This document shows, piece after piece, positions 10,245-20,436 of a stretch of 64,000 nucleotides of DNA. Made by a program: the position numbers and the translations under genes. Origin of the DNA: an uncultured Aquimarina sp. (lineage in GTDB: Bacteria; Bacteroidota; Bacteroidia; Flavobacteriales; Flavobacteriaceae); contig CANLEM010000005.1 of the NCBI GenBank assembly GCA_947489685.1, forward strand, positions 186,001-250,000. Direction: 5' to 3'. The notes beneath the pieces were generated by a model, which worked only from the letters and a program-made list of their open reading frames with translations, ran no database searches and was not told where the DNA came from. Every line of letters starts with the position of its first letter. The stretch's first letter is position 1.

Positions 10245-11195
10245 ATGACCATTACACAACTAAAATATGTACTTGCGGTTGCTGAGCATAAAAACTTTAC
10301 CAAAGCCGCAGAGAAGACGTTTGTGACTCAACCGACATTAAGTATGCAAATTCAAAAATTAGAAGATGAGTTGGATATCTTAATTTTTGATCGTAGCAAG
10401 AAACCTATCGAGCTTACAGAAGTTGGAAAAAAGTTAGTGCAACAAGCTCGAAATATAGTTGATGAAAGTGAACGTATTCAAGATATCGTAGATCAACAAA
10501 AAGGGTTTATAGGTGGTGAATTTAAACTAGGTATTATCCCTACGGTAATGCCTACGCTATTACCTATGTTTTTGAATAATTTCATCAAAAAATACCCAAA
10601 GATTAAGTTAAAGATTGAAGAATTAAGTACACAAACGCTTATTGAGCGCCTACTTGATGGACATCTGGATGCAGCTATTGCAGCAACGCCTCTCGAGCAT
10701 GAAAACATTAAAGAACGTGTACTGTATTATGAACCGTTTGTAGGATATATTCCTTCTAATCACAGATTAAATCAAAAGAAAAAAATTGATGTTACTGATC
10801 TGGATATAGATGATATGTTATTATTAGAAGATGGGCATTGTTTTAGAGATGGTATTATCAACTTATGCAAAACGCAAAAGAGTTATGAAGAAGATCATTT
10901 CCAGCTGGAGAGTGGAAGTTTTGAGACTTTAATAAAGCTAGCAAACGAAGGTCTGGGGATGACACTACTGCCATACTTACATACCATGGATATAAAAGAG
11001 AGTGAAAAAATAAATCTTCATTATTTTAACGAACCTTCTCCCGCTAGAGAAGTAAGTTTAATTTTTAACAAGAGTGAATTAAAAATGCATATTATCGAAG
11101 CATTACAATCTACGATCGCCGGAGTAGTAAAAGGAGCGATAACTTTTCAGAACGTACAAATTATAAGTCCTCTTTCAAAAATAAAAAGCGACTAA
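10245..11195 (+). CDS. oxyR: LysR-type regulator, OxyR-like hydrogen peroxide-inducible genes activator
   Basis: LTTR N-terminus MTITQLKYVLAVAEHKNFTKAAEKTFVTQPTLSMQIQKLEDEL; OxyR-type redox Cys region (LLLEDGHCFRDGIINLC). Confidence 0.88.
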   Translation: MTITQLKYVLAVAEHKNFTKAAEKTFVTQPTLSMQIQKLEDELDILIFDRSKKPIELTEVGKKLVQQARNIVDESERIQDIVDQQKGFIGGEFKLGIIPTVMPTLLPMFLNNFIKKYPKIKLKIEELSTQTLIERLLDGHLDAAIAATPLEHENIKERVLYYEPFVGYIPSNHRLNQKKKIDVTDLDIDDMLLLEDGHCFRDGIINLCKTQKSYEEDHFQLESGSFETLIKLANEGLGMTLLPYLHTMDIKESEKINLHYFNEPSPAREVSLIFNKSELKMHIIEALQSTIAGVVKGAITFQNVQIISPLSKIKSD

Positions 11196-11214
11196 AAAGT
11201 CGCTTTTATTTTTT
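11178..11214. terminator. Bidirectional terminator
   Basis: AATAAAAAGCGACT-AAAA-AGTCGCTTTTATTTTTTT between convergent genes. Confidence 0.85.
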
Positions 11215-11414
11215 TATTCTGTTTTTAAATAAATTAAACAAGATTCTAATTCTGGTTGTTTAACCGTTAAAGATTGAATCCAAATTTTTAATTCTTCAAT
11301 CTCATGCGGAAGTAGTCTGTTTAGTGCTTTTAGAACTTCCTTTGTAAAAAGATTAACATCAAAACTCACTTTTTTAAGCACAGTTTTAGTGTAATCAAAC
11401 ATTGCTCTAGCCAT
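11214..11414 (-). CDS. Small conserved hypothetical protein (66 aa)
   Basis: Free-standing ORF with own terminator; amphipathic/acidic composition. Confidence 0.65.
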   Translation of the reverse strand: MARAMFDYTKTVLKKVSFDVNLFTKEVLKALNRLLPHEIEELKIWIQSLTVKQPELESCLIYLKTE

Positions 11415-11546
11415 AAATTAATAGGGGTTAAAATATTAGGTTTACACAAATGAATGTAGGAAAAACCTTACATTTTTAATGTTTATATAATCTAATATAT
11501 GCAAATAAAACGATAAAATTAGTTTTTTGGCGCTTATTTAACATTA

Positions 11547-12347
11547 TTAAAAACTATTATCGCCATCCAGGATATCTCCCAAACCTCCTAAAATACTGCC
11601 TTCTCCTTTGCTTTTTCCTCCTCCTCTTGGGGCTAATGCCAATACTCGATTAGCAAGCCTACTAAATGGTAATGATTGTATGTATACAATTCCTGGCCCT
11701 GTTAGGGTAGCAAAAAATAATCCTTCTCCTCCAAAAATGGTATTTTTTATTCCACCTACAAATTCGATATCATAATTTACTCCTTGAGAAAACCCTATGA
11801 TACATCCCGTATCTACTTTTAATTTTTCGCCTGGTTGTAATTCTTTACGTGCTGTGGTTCCCCCGGCATGAACAAATGCCATACCATCTCCTTCTAGTTT
11901 TTGCATAATAAATCCTTCTCCTCCAAAAAGGCCTCTTCCTAATTTTCTAGAGAATTCAATTCCGACAGAAACTCCTTTTGCAGCACATAAAAAGGCATCT
12001 TTTTGACAAATAAACTTACCGCCATAGTTGGTTAAATCTATAGGTATAATTTTACCTGGATAAGGAGAAGCAAAACTCACCTTTTTCTTTCCTCCAACCT
12101 GATTGTAAAAGGCAGTCATAAACAAACTTTCTCCTGTCAAAAGTCGTTTTCCTGCACCAAAAATCTTACCCATGATTCCTTTATCCTTATTCGAACCATC
12201 ACCAAAAATGGTGTCCATTTGTATTCCATCGTCCATCATCATAAAGCTTCCTGCTTCGGCAATAACTCCTTCTTGAGGATCAAGCTCTATCTCTACATAT
12301 TGCATTTCTTCTCCTATGATTTCGTAATCGATTTCGTGTGCTGTCAT
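11547..12347 (-). CDS. TIGR00266/AIM24 family protein
   Basis: [37 protein letters not shown]... glycine-rich AIM24-like repeats. Confidence 0.9.
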   Translation of the reverse strand: [266 protein letters not shown]

Positions 12348-12452
12348 TTTCTTATTGTTTGATTTATATTGATTAATGAATAATTACCTTATCAGTAAAC
12401 AATTTTCAGAAAGTGTTACAATAAAGATTAGTATACATTTCAGAATATTGGA

Positions 12453-12908
12453 TTAGCTTTTCACCTTAAGTGTCCATTCAAAATTAAAAGTAGACACCTC
12501 TACTCCATCCTTATTTGTCCCTACAGATTTCATCCATACAGTTTGGCCCTCACCAGTTTCAATTGTTTTTTCAATAGCTTTTTGTACCAAAGCACCATCA
12601 TTACATACAAATGTGATTCTTCCGGTTGCCTTTTTAGTAAAAGTAGCATTGTTATTAGCTACTAGCATCGATATATTCTTTCCACTATTCCTAATATATC
12701 CCGTAACCAATGCTCCTGTAGTAAGTTCTGCGGCCATACCCTGTACCGCCCAGAACATAGATTTAAACGGATTTTGATTGACCCAGCGATGTTTAACCGT
12801 AACTGTACAAGAGTTTCTATCGATATTTTTTACTCGCACTCCACATATCCATGCCGAAGGTAACTTTAGTAATAAAAAGGAATTAAGTTGTCTTGGAGTA
12901 ATTTTCAT
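12453..12908 (-). CDS. DUF4442 domain-containing (hot-dog thioesterase-like) protein
   Basis: KHRWVNQNPFKSMFWAVQGMAAELTTGAL motif. Confidence 0.85.
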   Translation of the reverse strand: MKITPRQLNSFLLLKLPSAWICGVRVKNIDRNSCTVTVKHRWVNQNPFKSMFWAVQGMAAELTTGALVTGYIRNSGKNISMLVANNNATFTKKATGRITFVCNDGALVQKAIEKTIETGEGQTVWMKSVGTNKDGVEVSTFNFEWTLKVKS

Positions 12909-13002
12909 TGTTTTAGCTTTTAGTTGTTACAATATAGGCAAAAGTAATAGGTCTGGAAAAGATATTAAATCTTAAATTTATGTTAAAATATGGTACTATG
13001 TT

Positions 13003-13034
13003 TTGCATAATACCTTTTTTTAACCATATATTTG
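13003..13034 (+). promoter_or_regulatory. Bacteroidota-type promoter
   Basis: TTG (13003-13005), 21-nt spacer, TATATTTG (13027-13034); next start 13063. Confidence 0.5.
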
Positions 13035-13062
13035 CATAAGAAACTATTATATACTTTTCAAA

Positions 13063-13515
13063 ATGTCAACTAATAACCATAAAAATATCGCAACTTTCAT
13101 GCATCTGGGGACATTTTCCAAATACTTTATCCCATTTGGAAATTATATCGTTCCCATACTGTTATGGACAACAAACAAGGATAAATCAGAATTTATCGAT
13201 CACAATGGTAAGGAGGCCATTAACTTTCAATTAAGTATTTTACTGTACACAGTTGTATTGGCAATGTTTTCATTTCCGTTTTTTATTTTCAATGTACTTG
13301 GAGACGCCTCTATTTCAGATCTATTTCATTTTCATGATATCTCATTTAACTTTTCTGAGGCTGGTGGGTTTAGAACATTAATAGGTGCATCTTTTGTAGG
13401 TATTATTGCTTTAATTGGTTTTTTCCTTGAAATTATTTTTACCATAACCGCAGCTTTAAAAGCTAACAAAGGAGAAACGTATAGGTATCCACTTTGTATA
13501 AGATTTATAAAATAG
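13063..13515 (+). CDS. DUF4870 domain-containing membrane protein
   Basis: LGTFSKYFIPFGNYIVPILLWTTNKDKSEFIDHNGKEAINFQLS. Confidence 0.88.
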   Translation: MSTNNHKNIATFMHLGTFSKYFIPFGNYIVPILLWTTNKDKSEFIDHNGKEAINFQLSILLYTVVLAMFSFPFFIFNVLGDASISDLFHFHDISFNFSEAGGFRTLIGASFVGIIALIGFFLEIIFTITAALKANKGETYRYPLCIRFIK

Positions 13516-13519
13516 TAAT

Positions 13520-14053
13520 ATGGTGTCATCTATCAATATAAAATATATCTTAATAACTATCTTGGCGGTAGTGCTTTCATTCTTTTTTCATGAATTAGCA
13601 CATTTGCTTACCGGAGAGTTACTAGGATATTCGATGAAGATGACTCTTAATTCGGCTTACTTATCAGAGGGTACGTATCAATCACAATGGCATGGACAAC
13701 TTGTAAGCGCTGCAGGACCAATATTTACAATACTATCAGCTTTCTTTTTCTTTTATATAATTAGAAGAACAAATAACATATACTGGTATCCATTTCTGTT
13801 CTTTGCTTTTGTTTTTAGGTTAATGGCTATGATGGTTTCCATTATAACGCCGAACGATGAAGCAAGAATTAGTTACTGGTTGGGTCTAGGATATTGGATA
13901 TTACCATTAATGGTTTGCTTTATATTACTATTTCTATTAATAAAAACATCAAAAGAACAAGAATACAATTTAAAATTTAACCTAATCAATTATCTTTTAG
14001 CTAGCGTCTTTGTGACGGCAGTAGTATTCTTAGATCAATATCTATTAAAATAA
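13520..14053 (+). CDS. Small membrane HExxH protein (M50-like putative metallopeptidase)
   Basis: HELAH in TM context (FFFHELAHLLTGELLGY); 5-6 TM segments. Confidence 0.6.
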   Translation: MVSSINIKYILITILAVVLSFFFHELAHLLTGELLGYSMKMTLNSAYLSEGTYQSQWHGQLVSAAGPIFTILSAFFFFYIIRRTNNIYWYPFLFFAFVFRLMAMMVSIITPNDEARISYWLGLGYWILPLMVCFILLFLLIKTSKEQEYNLKFNLINYLLASVFVTAVVFLDQYLLK

Positions 14054-14109
14054 TCATCAATCAAACATCAATCAAAAAATGAACAGTTTAACTTTTAAAA
14101 ATTAGTTTT

Positions 14110-14445
14110 ATGAAGATCGAAAACACAAAAGCGCAAATGCGCAAAGGTGTTCTAGAATATTGCATACTTTCTATCCTAAAGGACGATGATGCTTATGTAG
14201 CTGAAATTTTAGAAACCCTTAAAGATGCAAAGATGCTTGTGGTAGAAGGTACTATATATCCCTTACTTACAAGGTTAAAAAACGCTGGACTATTAAGTTA
14301 TCGTTGGGAAGAATCAACCTCTGGACCACCACGCAAATATTATGGACTCACAGAAACAGGAAAGTTGTTTCTAAAAGAATTAAATAGTACTTGGGATGAG
14401 TTACAGAATGCTGTAAACCTGGTAACCCAACAAAAAAAGAAGTAA
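14110..14445 (+). CDS. PadR family transcriptional regulator
   Basis: MRKGVLEYCILSILKDDDAYVAEILETLKDAKMLVVEGTIYPLLTRLKNAGLL. Confidence 0.95.
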   Translation: MKIENTKAQMRKGVLEYCILSILKDDDAYVAEILETLKDAKMLVVEGTIYPLLTRLKNAGLLSYRWEESTSGPPRKYYGLTETGKLFLKELNSTWDELQNAVNLVTQQKKK

Positions 14446-14446
14446 A

Positions 14447-16204
14447 ATGAATAAGACAATCAATATAAATTTAGCAGGTATATTTTTTCATATAGATGAA
14501 GACGCCTATCTGAAGTTACAGCGATATCTTGATGCTATACGACGTTCCTTTACAGATTCACAAGGTAGAGATGAGATCATAGCAGATATTGAAGCTCGTA
14601 TAGCCGAATTGTTTAGTGAAAAAATAAAAGATGAAAGACAGGTAATCGGAGACAAAGAAGTGGATGAAGTAATCACAGTTATGGGGCAACCCGAAGATTA
14701 TAGATTGGATGAAGAGATTTTCGAAGACGAACCAAAAGCTTCATATCAGAAAACGAAAAACGCTAAGCAGTTATTTAGAGATACCACAAACTCATACGTT
14801 GGTGGGGTAAGTTCTGGATTAGGTCACTATTTGGGAATAGAACCTATATGGATCAGATTAGCCTGGATATTATTTACCATATTCTCTAGCGGAGCCTTTA
14901 TATTAATCTATGTAGCCTTTTGGATTTTTGTTCCAGAAGCAAAAACAACTTCGGATTTTTTGGCTATGAAAGGTGAAGCGGTAAACATAAGTAATATAGA
15001 AAAAAAGATAAAAGAAGGTCTTGATGATGTAGCGGATACCGTAAAAAATGTAGATTACCAAAAATACAGTAACAAGGTAAAAAGTAGTTCGACCACTTTT
15101 TTTGATGCTCTTGGTGATGTTTTACTATTCTTACTTAAAATATTTATAAAGTTTGTAGGCGTATTTTTTATCATCATTGCGGGTATTACATTAATTAGTT
15201 TATTCGTTGGATTATTCACCCTAGGTACTTTTGGATTTATGGATACCCCATGGGTAGAATATTTTGAAGTAGGCAGCCACCCAGAAGCTCCATTATGGTT
15301 GATTTCATTACTTACATTTTTTGCAGTAGGAATTCCTTTTTTCTTCCTTTTTATACTAGGGTTAAAAATTTTAATAAAAAACTTAAAATCTATAGGTACA
15401 CCCGCAAAATTAGGATTATTAGGTGTATGGATATTATCATTAATAGGATTAGGAGTTTTAGGAATTCGACAAGCTACGCTCGAAGCATATGATGCCGAGG
15501 TTATCTCTCAAGAACAACCATTACAGATAACTAGTAAAGACACGCTTACTATAAAAATGCAGGGCAATAATAGATATGTTAATTACCCTAAACACAGACA
15601 TGATTATAAAATCAAAAGAGATGATAAAGGCAATAAAGTAATTGTGGTTCAGGATATTGAGATATACTTAAAACCTACAACCAAAGATTCGATTGCTAGC
15701 ATCGTAATCGAAAAAAAGGCAGAAGGTAGATCGTATGAAGAAGCATCAAAGCGTGCAGGCGAATTAAAATATGCTTATGAAGTAGAAGGTACTACCCTAT
15801 TCTTAGATGGATTTGCAATTACGGATTATGCAAATAAATATAGAGATCAAGAAGTAAAAGTAATTTTATCATTACCAGAAGGAATTACCGTATTTGCTAA
15901 TGATAACACATCCGGATATAATAATTCATGGAAATTCGATGATTATATCGCTATAGACGGTCGAGAAGAAAAATATCTGCATCTTGTTAATGGAAAATTT
16001 GAATGTGATGAGTGTCCAGAAAAAGATGAATGGGAATATAAAGATGATGATGATGACGATGACGATGATGGTGTGAATATCAAAATAAATTCTGATGATA
16101 ACGATTTTAACCTAAAAATAGACGAAGATGGTGTGCAATTAAACAATGACCCTGTAAAGGTAAAAATAGACGAGGACGGGATAGAAATTAAAACCGAAAA
16201 TTAA
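14447..16204 (+). CDS. PspC domain-containing protein
   Basis: PspC domain (KQLFRDTTNSYVGGVSSGLGHYLGIEPIWIRLAWILFTI), TM segments, Asp-rich C-terminus. Confidence 0.93.
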   Translation: MNKTININLAGIFFHIDEDAYLKLQRYLDAIRRSFTDSQGRDEIIADIEARIAELFSEKIKDERQVIGDKEVDEVITVMGQPEDYRLDEEIFEDEPKASYQKTKNAKQLFRDTTNSYVGGVSSGLGHYLGIEPIWIRLAWILFTIFSSGAFILIYVAFWIFVPEAKTTSDFLAMKGEAVNISNIEKKIKEGLDDVADTVKNVDYQKYSNKVKSSSTTFFDALGDVLLFLLKIFIKFVGVFFIIIAGITLISLFVGLFTLGTFGFMDTPWVEYFEVGSHPEAPLWLISLLTFFAVGIPFFFLFILGLKILIKNLKSIGTPAKLGLLGVWILSLIGLGVLGIRQATLEAYDAEVISQEQPLQITSKDTLTIKMQGNNRYVNYPKHRHDYKIKRDDKGNKVIVVQDIEIYLKPTTKDSIASIVIEKKAEGRSYEEASKRAGELKYAYEVEGTTLFLDGFAITDYANKYRDQEVKVILSLPEGITVFANDNTSGYNNSWKFDDYIAIDGREEKYLHLVNGKFECDECPEKDEWEYKDDDDDDDDDGVNIKINSDDNDFNLKIDEDGVQLNNDPVKVKIDEDGIEIKTEN

Positions 16205-16275
16205 ACGTATCTGATTTAAAATCAGAACATCAATCAAAAACAAACAATTAAATCAACATATTAAAACATTAAGTT

Positions 16276-16995
16276 ATGACTACACTAGCCAAAATATTAA
16301 TAACACTTTGCTTATCCTTAGCCTGTTGCTCTTGTAATATAAATTTTAACGGAATTAAAGGTCAGGGAGAAGTAATCAAAAAGGAAAGAACTATAAACGC
16401 AGAATTTGATGCTGTTAAAGCCAGCAGAGGATTAGATGTGATCCTAATTGACAGTAACGATGGAAGGATTGTTGTAGAAGCGAATGAAAATTTACATGAA
16501 CATATAGAAGTATATGTTCAGGGTAATACCTTGCATGTTACATCAGACGAAAATATTTATTTCGCAGACGAAAAAAATGTCTACGTTTCATATGATAAAC
16601 TGAATAAAATACATGTTAATAGTGGTGCCAGTGTCTCTTCGGAACAAGAAGTAAAACAAAAAGACATCGCCCTTACTGCTACTAGTGGAGCCGATCTTAG
16701 ATTAAAAATTAAAGCGCAAACCGTAAATTCATCTGTATCAAGCGGTGCATTCATTGATCTTGAAGGAAATGTACAAAACCATATTGCAAGTGCATCAAGT
16801 GGTGCTAATTTAAGAGCCGAAGATCTTTTAAGCCTGGTAACAGAAGCTAAAGCGAGTAGTGGCGCAAATGTAAGAGTACATGCGCAAAATGAATTTACAG
16901 GAAAAGCTACTAGCGGAGGTAACGTAATTTATTATGGTAAACCAGAAAAAGTATCAGAAGTCGACAACTCTGGAGGTAACGTAAGAAGACATTAA
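16276..16995 (+). CDS. Head GIN domain (DUF2807) lipoprotein
   Basis: Lipobox LACCSC; FDAVKASRGLDVILIDSNDGRIVVEANENL... with SGA repeats. Confidence 0.9.
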   Translation: MTTLAKILITLCLSLACCSCNINFNGIKGQGEVIKKERTINAEFDAVKASRGLDVILIDSNDGRIVVEANENLHEHIEVYVQGNTLHVTSDENIYFADEKNVYVSYDKLNKIHVNSGASVSSEQEVKQKDIALTATSGADLRLKIKAQTVNSSVSSGAFIDLEGNVQNHIASASSGANLRAEDLLSLVTEAKASSGANVRVHAQNEFTGKATSGGNVIYYGKPEKVSEVDNSGGNVRRH

Positions 16996-17038
16996 ACCCC
17001 TAACCACCTAACCAACCAATTAACCAATCAAAATTAGT

Positions 17039-17107
17039 ACTGCCCGAAAAATACCCATTGTTGTTTAGTATAGATTATTATACATTATCTTTTTCGGGCA
17101 GTTTTTT
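17039..17107 (+). terminator. Intrinsic terminator, long loop
   Basis: ACTGCCCGAAAAA...TTTTTCGGGCAGTTTTTT. Confidence 0.65.
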
Positions 17108-17346
17108 AATTCATTAACTATTTTCTCTCATCTACTCATCATAGATATAACCAAGAGGGATACAACTTTAATTCATCAATTTACCTCTTCAAACTAGGTT
17201 AAAAAAAAACGATATAATGGTATTAAAAAAAATCACCCTTGTACTGGCTTTTGCTTTACTATGTTAATGCTCTTCTATTACATATTTAATGTACAGTATA
17301 ACGATGCAGTTTTGAGAAATTATCGTTACCATACTTATAAATAATC

Positions 17347-18222
17347 ATGAAGCATGTTAAGAAAATTTTAATTCTTATTGTTCTATTTTTCATATTCATT
17401 GCAATTTTATTCGCTTGTGACGTAATTTGGAAATCTCCCCCGTTTTACAATGTCGAGACAAATAGAAAACTGAATGCCCTCATAATGAATATGGAATCCT
17501 ACGAACAAATTTGGCAAACCCATCCTAGGCCATATTGTTATACGATCAATTCGACATCAGGAGGAAAAGCTTATATTCTTGGTCTTGAACATCTAACCGA
17601 TCAAAACCACCCACAGTTTAACACTATTCGAAATATATGGAATGAAGCTAATCCTTCTTTTGCTTTTGTAGAAGGAAGATTAGGATTTTTATGTACCTGG
17701 CTTCAAGATCCTGTAGAGAAATATGGCGAAAGTGGATTAGTTTCAGAATTGGCAAAAAAAAGGGGAACTACATTATATACATGGGAACCTACTCGGAATG
17801 ACGAAGTCGAAATTTTGATGAAACAGTTTCCCGTTGAACAAATAGCTATGTTCTATTCATTCCGACCGTATTTTAGCAACATAAGACATGGTAAACCCGA
17901 AAATCCAGAAAAGAAGCTACAAGAATACTTAGAAAGCAGAACAGATTATGACTATATAAGAGGTGTATTTAAATCCTGGGAAGAATTGGATAGTATTTGG
18001 CAGAAAGATTTCCCTGAAATTAATTGGAGAAACTACTCAGACGAACAAGGTTGGCCCGAAGGTTATCTATACGAAATATGGAACGCATCTAATTTATCCA
18101 GAGGTTTTCACCTTATTCAAGCAATCACAGAATTAGTTGAAAAAGGCGAGATTGTTTTTGTTACTATGGGAGTTAGTCATGCTCCCCGAATTGAAAATGC
18201 TCTAAAAACTACAATAAAATAA
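17347..18222 (+). CDS. Putative TraB/TIKI/GumN-like superfamily lipoprotein
   Basis: Signal plus FACD lipobox; paired GxxH motifs (YILGLEHLTD, VTMGVSHAPRIENAL) and FVEG acidic motif. Confidence 0.5.
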   Translation: MKHVKKILILIVLFFIFIAILFACDVIWKSPPFYNVETNRKLNALIMNMESYEQIWQTHPRPYCYTINSTSGGKAYILGLEHLTDQNHPQFNTIRNIWNEANPSFAFVEGRLGFLCTWLQDPVEKYGESGLVSELAKKRGTTLYTWEPTRNDEVEILMKQFPVEQIAMFYSFRPYFSNIRHGKPENPEKKLQEYLESRTDYDYIRGVFKSWEELDSIWQKDFPEINWRNYSDEQGWPEGYLYEIWNASNLSRGFHLIQAITELVEKGEIVFVTMGVSHAPRIENALKTTIK

Positions 18223-18372
18223 TCATTCTCAATAATTACATATAGCCAAACCAATATCTTAGCACTGTAACGTATCATTTATAATACAGTCTATTTATAT
18301 TTGTAAACCTATTTTGAAAAGTACATACTTAAAAATCAAAAATTCTGTTTATACAGTATAAATTTCACACAA

Positions 18373-19233
18373 ATGAGAACATCCTTATTAATATTGTTTT
18401 CACTTCTTATACTAGGAAGTGTCTATGGACAAAGAGAAAAGGTTAAAGGCAATAAAATAGTTAGCACCGAAGAATATGATGTAGAAGGGTTTCATACAAT
18501 AGAAATATATGAAGGCTTCGAAGTTACATTTGATGAAAGTAGTGATAGCCAAATAAAAATTGAAGCCGATAGTAATATTCAACGCGTCATACAAGTAGAG
18601 GTAGTTGATAGCGTTCTCACCATAAAATCTGACAAAGACCTTCGTCGTGCAAAGGCATTAAATTTGGATATATTGTATAGCTCTGAGCTTAAAAAAATTG
18701 TTTTGTATGACAAGGTAAATGCCAAATCATTATCTTCAATACATACAAATCAACTTACCATCGAGGTCAATGACTATGCTCAGTTATTTTTATCGGCCGA
18801 AACTGGTAAATTGAGTTGTATTACAAATGGAAAATCTTTTGCAGAAATACATGCTACAACAACAGACGCAGTATATCAAATAAATGAAAATTCAGAATTA
18901 AAAGGGATTTTAACAGCGGATAATCTTAAGGTTGATTTATATCAAAAAGGATCCTCAAAATTAGAAGGTGAAGTAAAATCTATGTTGGTTAGAGCTGATA
19001 ATACCTCTGATTTTTTTGGTGAAAAACTAAATGCATTAAAAACTACTCTAATTGCAGAAGGATCAAGTGACTGCTATATCCAAACTAGTGAAGAAATTAG
19101 TATCGAAGCTAAAGATAAATCTGAGATATTTCTTCTTGGAGAACCCAAGATTATAATCCAAGGTTTTGCAAACGAAGCTACTTTATTCAAAAAGAATATT
19201 GATTACGTTCCTAGCAAACTTAGATTAAATTAA
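18373..19233 (+). CDS. Secreted GIN domain (DUF2807) protein
   Basis: Signal peptide; VEGFHTIEIYEGFEVTFDESSDSQIKIEADSNIQ. Confidence 0.85.
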   Translation: MRTSLLILFSLLILGSVYGQREKVKGNKIVSTEEYDVEGFHTIEIYEGFEVTFDESSDSQIKIEADSNIQRVIQVEVVDSVLTIKSDKDLRRAKALNLDILYSSELKKIVLYDKVNAKSLSSIHTNQLTIEVNDYAQLFLSAETGKLSCITNGKSFAEIHATTTDAVYQINENSELKGILTADNLKVDLYQKGSSKLEGEVKSMLVRADNTSDFFGEKLNALKTTLIAEGSSDCYIQTSEEISIEAKDKSEIFLLGEPKIIIQGFANEATLFKKNIDYVPSKLRLN

Positions 19234-19278
19234 AAAAGGCATTCTAATACTAAAAATATGTATTAGAATGCCTTTTTT
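19232..19278. terminator. Bidirectional terminator
   Basis: AAAAAAGGCATTCTAATA...TATTAGAATGCCTTTTTT. Confidence 0.9.
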
Positions 19279-19300
19279 GACCTTTTATGCTACTTATTTT

Positions 19301-20269
19301 CTAAGCCGAAACACTTTCATTGGTTTCAACAGTAGCTAGATATCGTTCTGCATCCAAAGCAGCCATACATCCAGTTCCTGCCGCAGTAACTGCTTGTCTA
19401 TATTCTTTATCCTGAACATCTCCAGAAGCAAAAACTCCAGGGATATTTGTTCTGGTAGACTTACCTTCGGTAATCAAATATCCTGTATCGTCCATATCCA
19501 ATTGCCCTTTAAAAATATCAGTATTAGGTTTGTGCCCAATTGCTATAAACAACCCTGTAATTTCAATCTCACTCTTATCACCGGTCTGGTTATTTACCAT
19601 ACGCAATCCTTCTACCACTTGATCACCCAAAACTTCATCAACCTCGGTATTGTATAGCACCTTAAGATTTGGAGTATTGTTTACTCTATGTTGCATTGCT
19701 TTTGATGCTCTCATATAATCTTTACGCACTAACATGGTAACGCTGGAGCAAATATTAGACAAATACGTAGCTTCTTCGGCAGCTGTATCTCCAGCTCCTA
19801 CAATAGCTACATCTTGACCCTTGTAGAAAAACCCGTCACAAACGGCACATGCCGAAACTCCGCCGCCACGTAATTTTTGCTCACTGGGCAATCCTAAATA
19901 CTTTGCAGTAGCACCAGTAGAAATGATCACACTTTCTGCTTCTATTTCTGTAGTATTATCAACAGTAACTTTATGTATACCACCTACTTCTTTACTAAAA
20001 TTAACAGATGTTACCATTCCAATACGTACTTCTGTACCAAAACGTTCTGCTTGTTGTTGTAATTGAACCATCATCGTTGGACCATCAATACCCTCTGGAT
20101 ATCCAGGGAAATTATCAACTTCGGTAGTCGTTGTTAATTGACCTCCAGGCTCCATTCCTGTATACATTATTGGTTTTAGATCCGCTCTAGCTGCATATAT
20201 TGCTGCAGTATATCCTGCAGGCCCAGATCCTATTATAAGACATTTTATTCTTTCTATTGTATCAGACAT
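19301..20269 (-). CDS. trxB: Thioredoxin-disulfide reductase
   Basis: GSGPAGYTAAIYAARA, CAVCDG redox motif, GHKPNT, ASGDVQDKEYRQAVTAAGTGCMAALDAERYL. Confidence 0.97.
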   Translation of the reverse strand: MSDTIERIKCLIIGSGPAGYTAAIYAARADLKPIMYTGMEPGGQLTTTTEVDNFPGYPEGIDGPTMMVQLQQQAERFGTEVRIGMVTSVNFSKEVGGIHKVTVDNTTEIEAESVIISTGATAKYLGLPSEQKLRGGGVSACAVCDGFFYKGQDVAIVGAGDTAAEEATYLSNICSSVTMLVRKDYMRASKAMQHRVNNTPNLKVLYNTEVDEVLGDQVVEGLRMVNNQTGDKSEIEITGLFIAIGHKPNTDIFKGQLDMDDTGYLITEGKSTRTNIPGVFASGDVQDKEYRQAVTAAGTGCMAALDAERYLATVETNESVSA

Positions 20270-20436
20270 AATCAGTATGTTTTATCTGATGTAAAAGTAG
20301 CAATTTGCACATAAACCTTACATTAAAGTTATTAAGAATTATTATTCGTCTATAGACATCTTAAATAATTATTAAATCTAGGCCGATTCTTTGGTGACCA
20401 CTATATATTTGTATGTTAATCAATCAGTTTACAATA

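Noticed and set aside
15943-16146. Ser-rich antisense ORF (SSSSSSSSS)
   Set aside because: Complement of the Asp-rich GAT/GAC tail of the PspC gene, not a real protein
14060-16260. Recurring CATCAATCAAA strings near 14060, 16230 and 10110
   Set aside because: Short AT-rich words expected by chance in such leaders; no consistent spacing or orientation to genes
16996-17035. AACC-rich tract (CCTAACCACCTAACCAACCAATTAACCAATC)
   Set aside because: Short, irregular, no spacer structure; not CRISPR or a credible iteron array, just low complexity before a terminator
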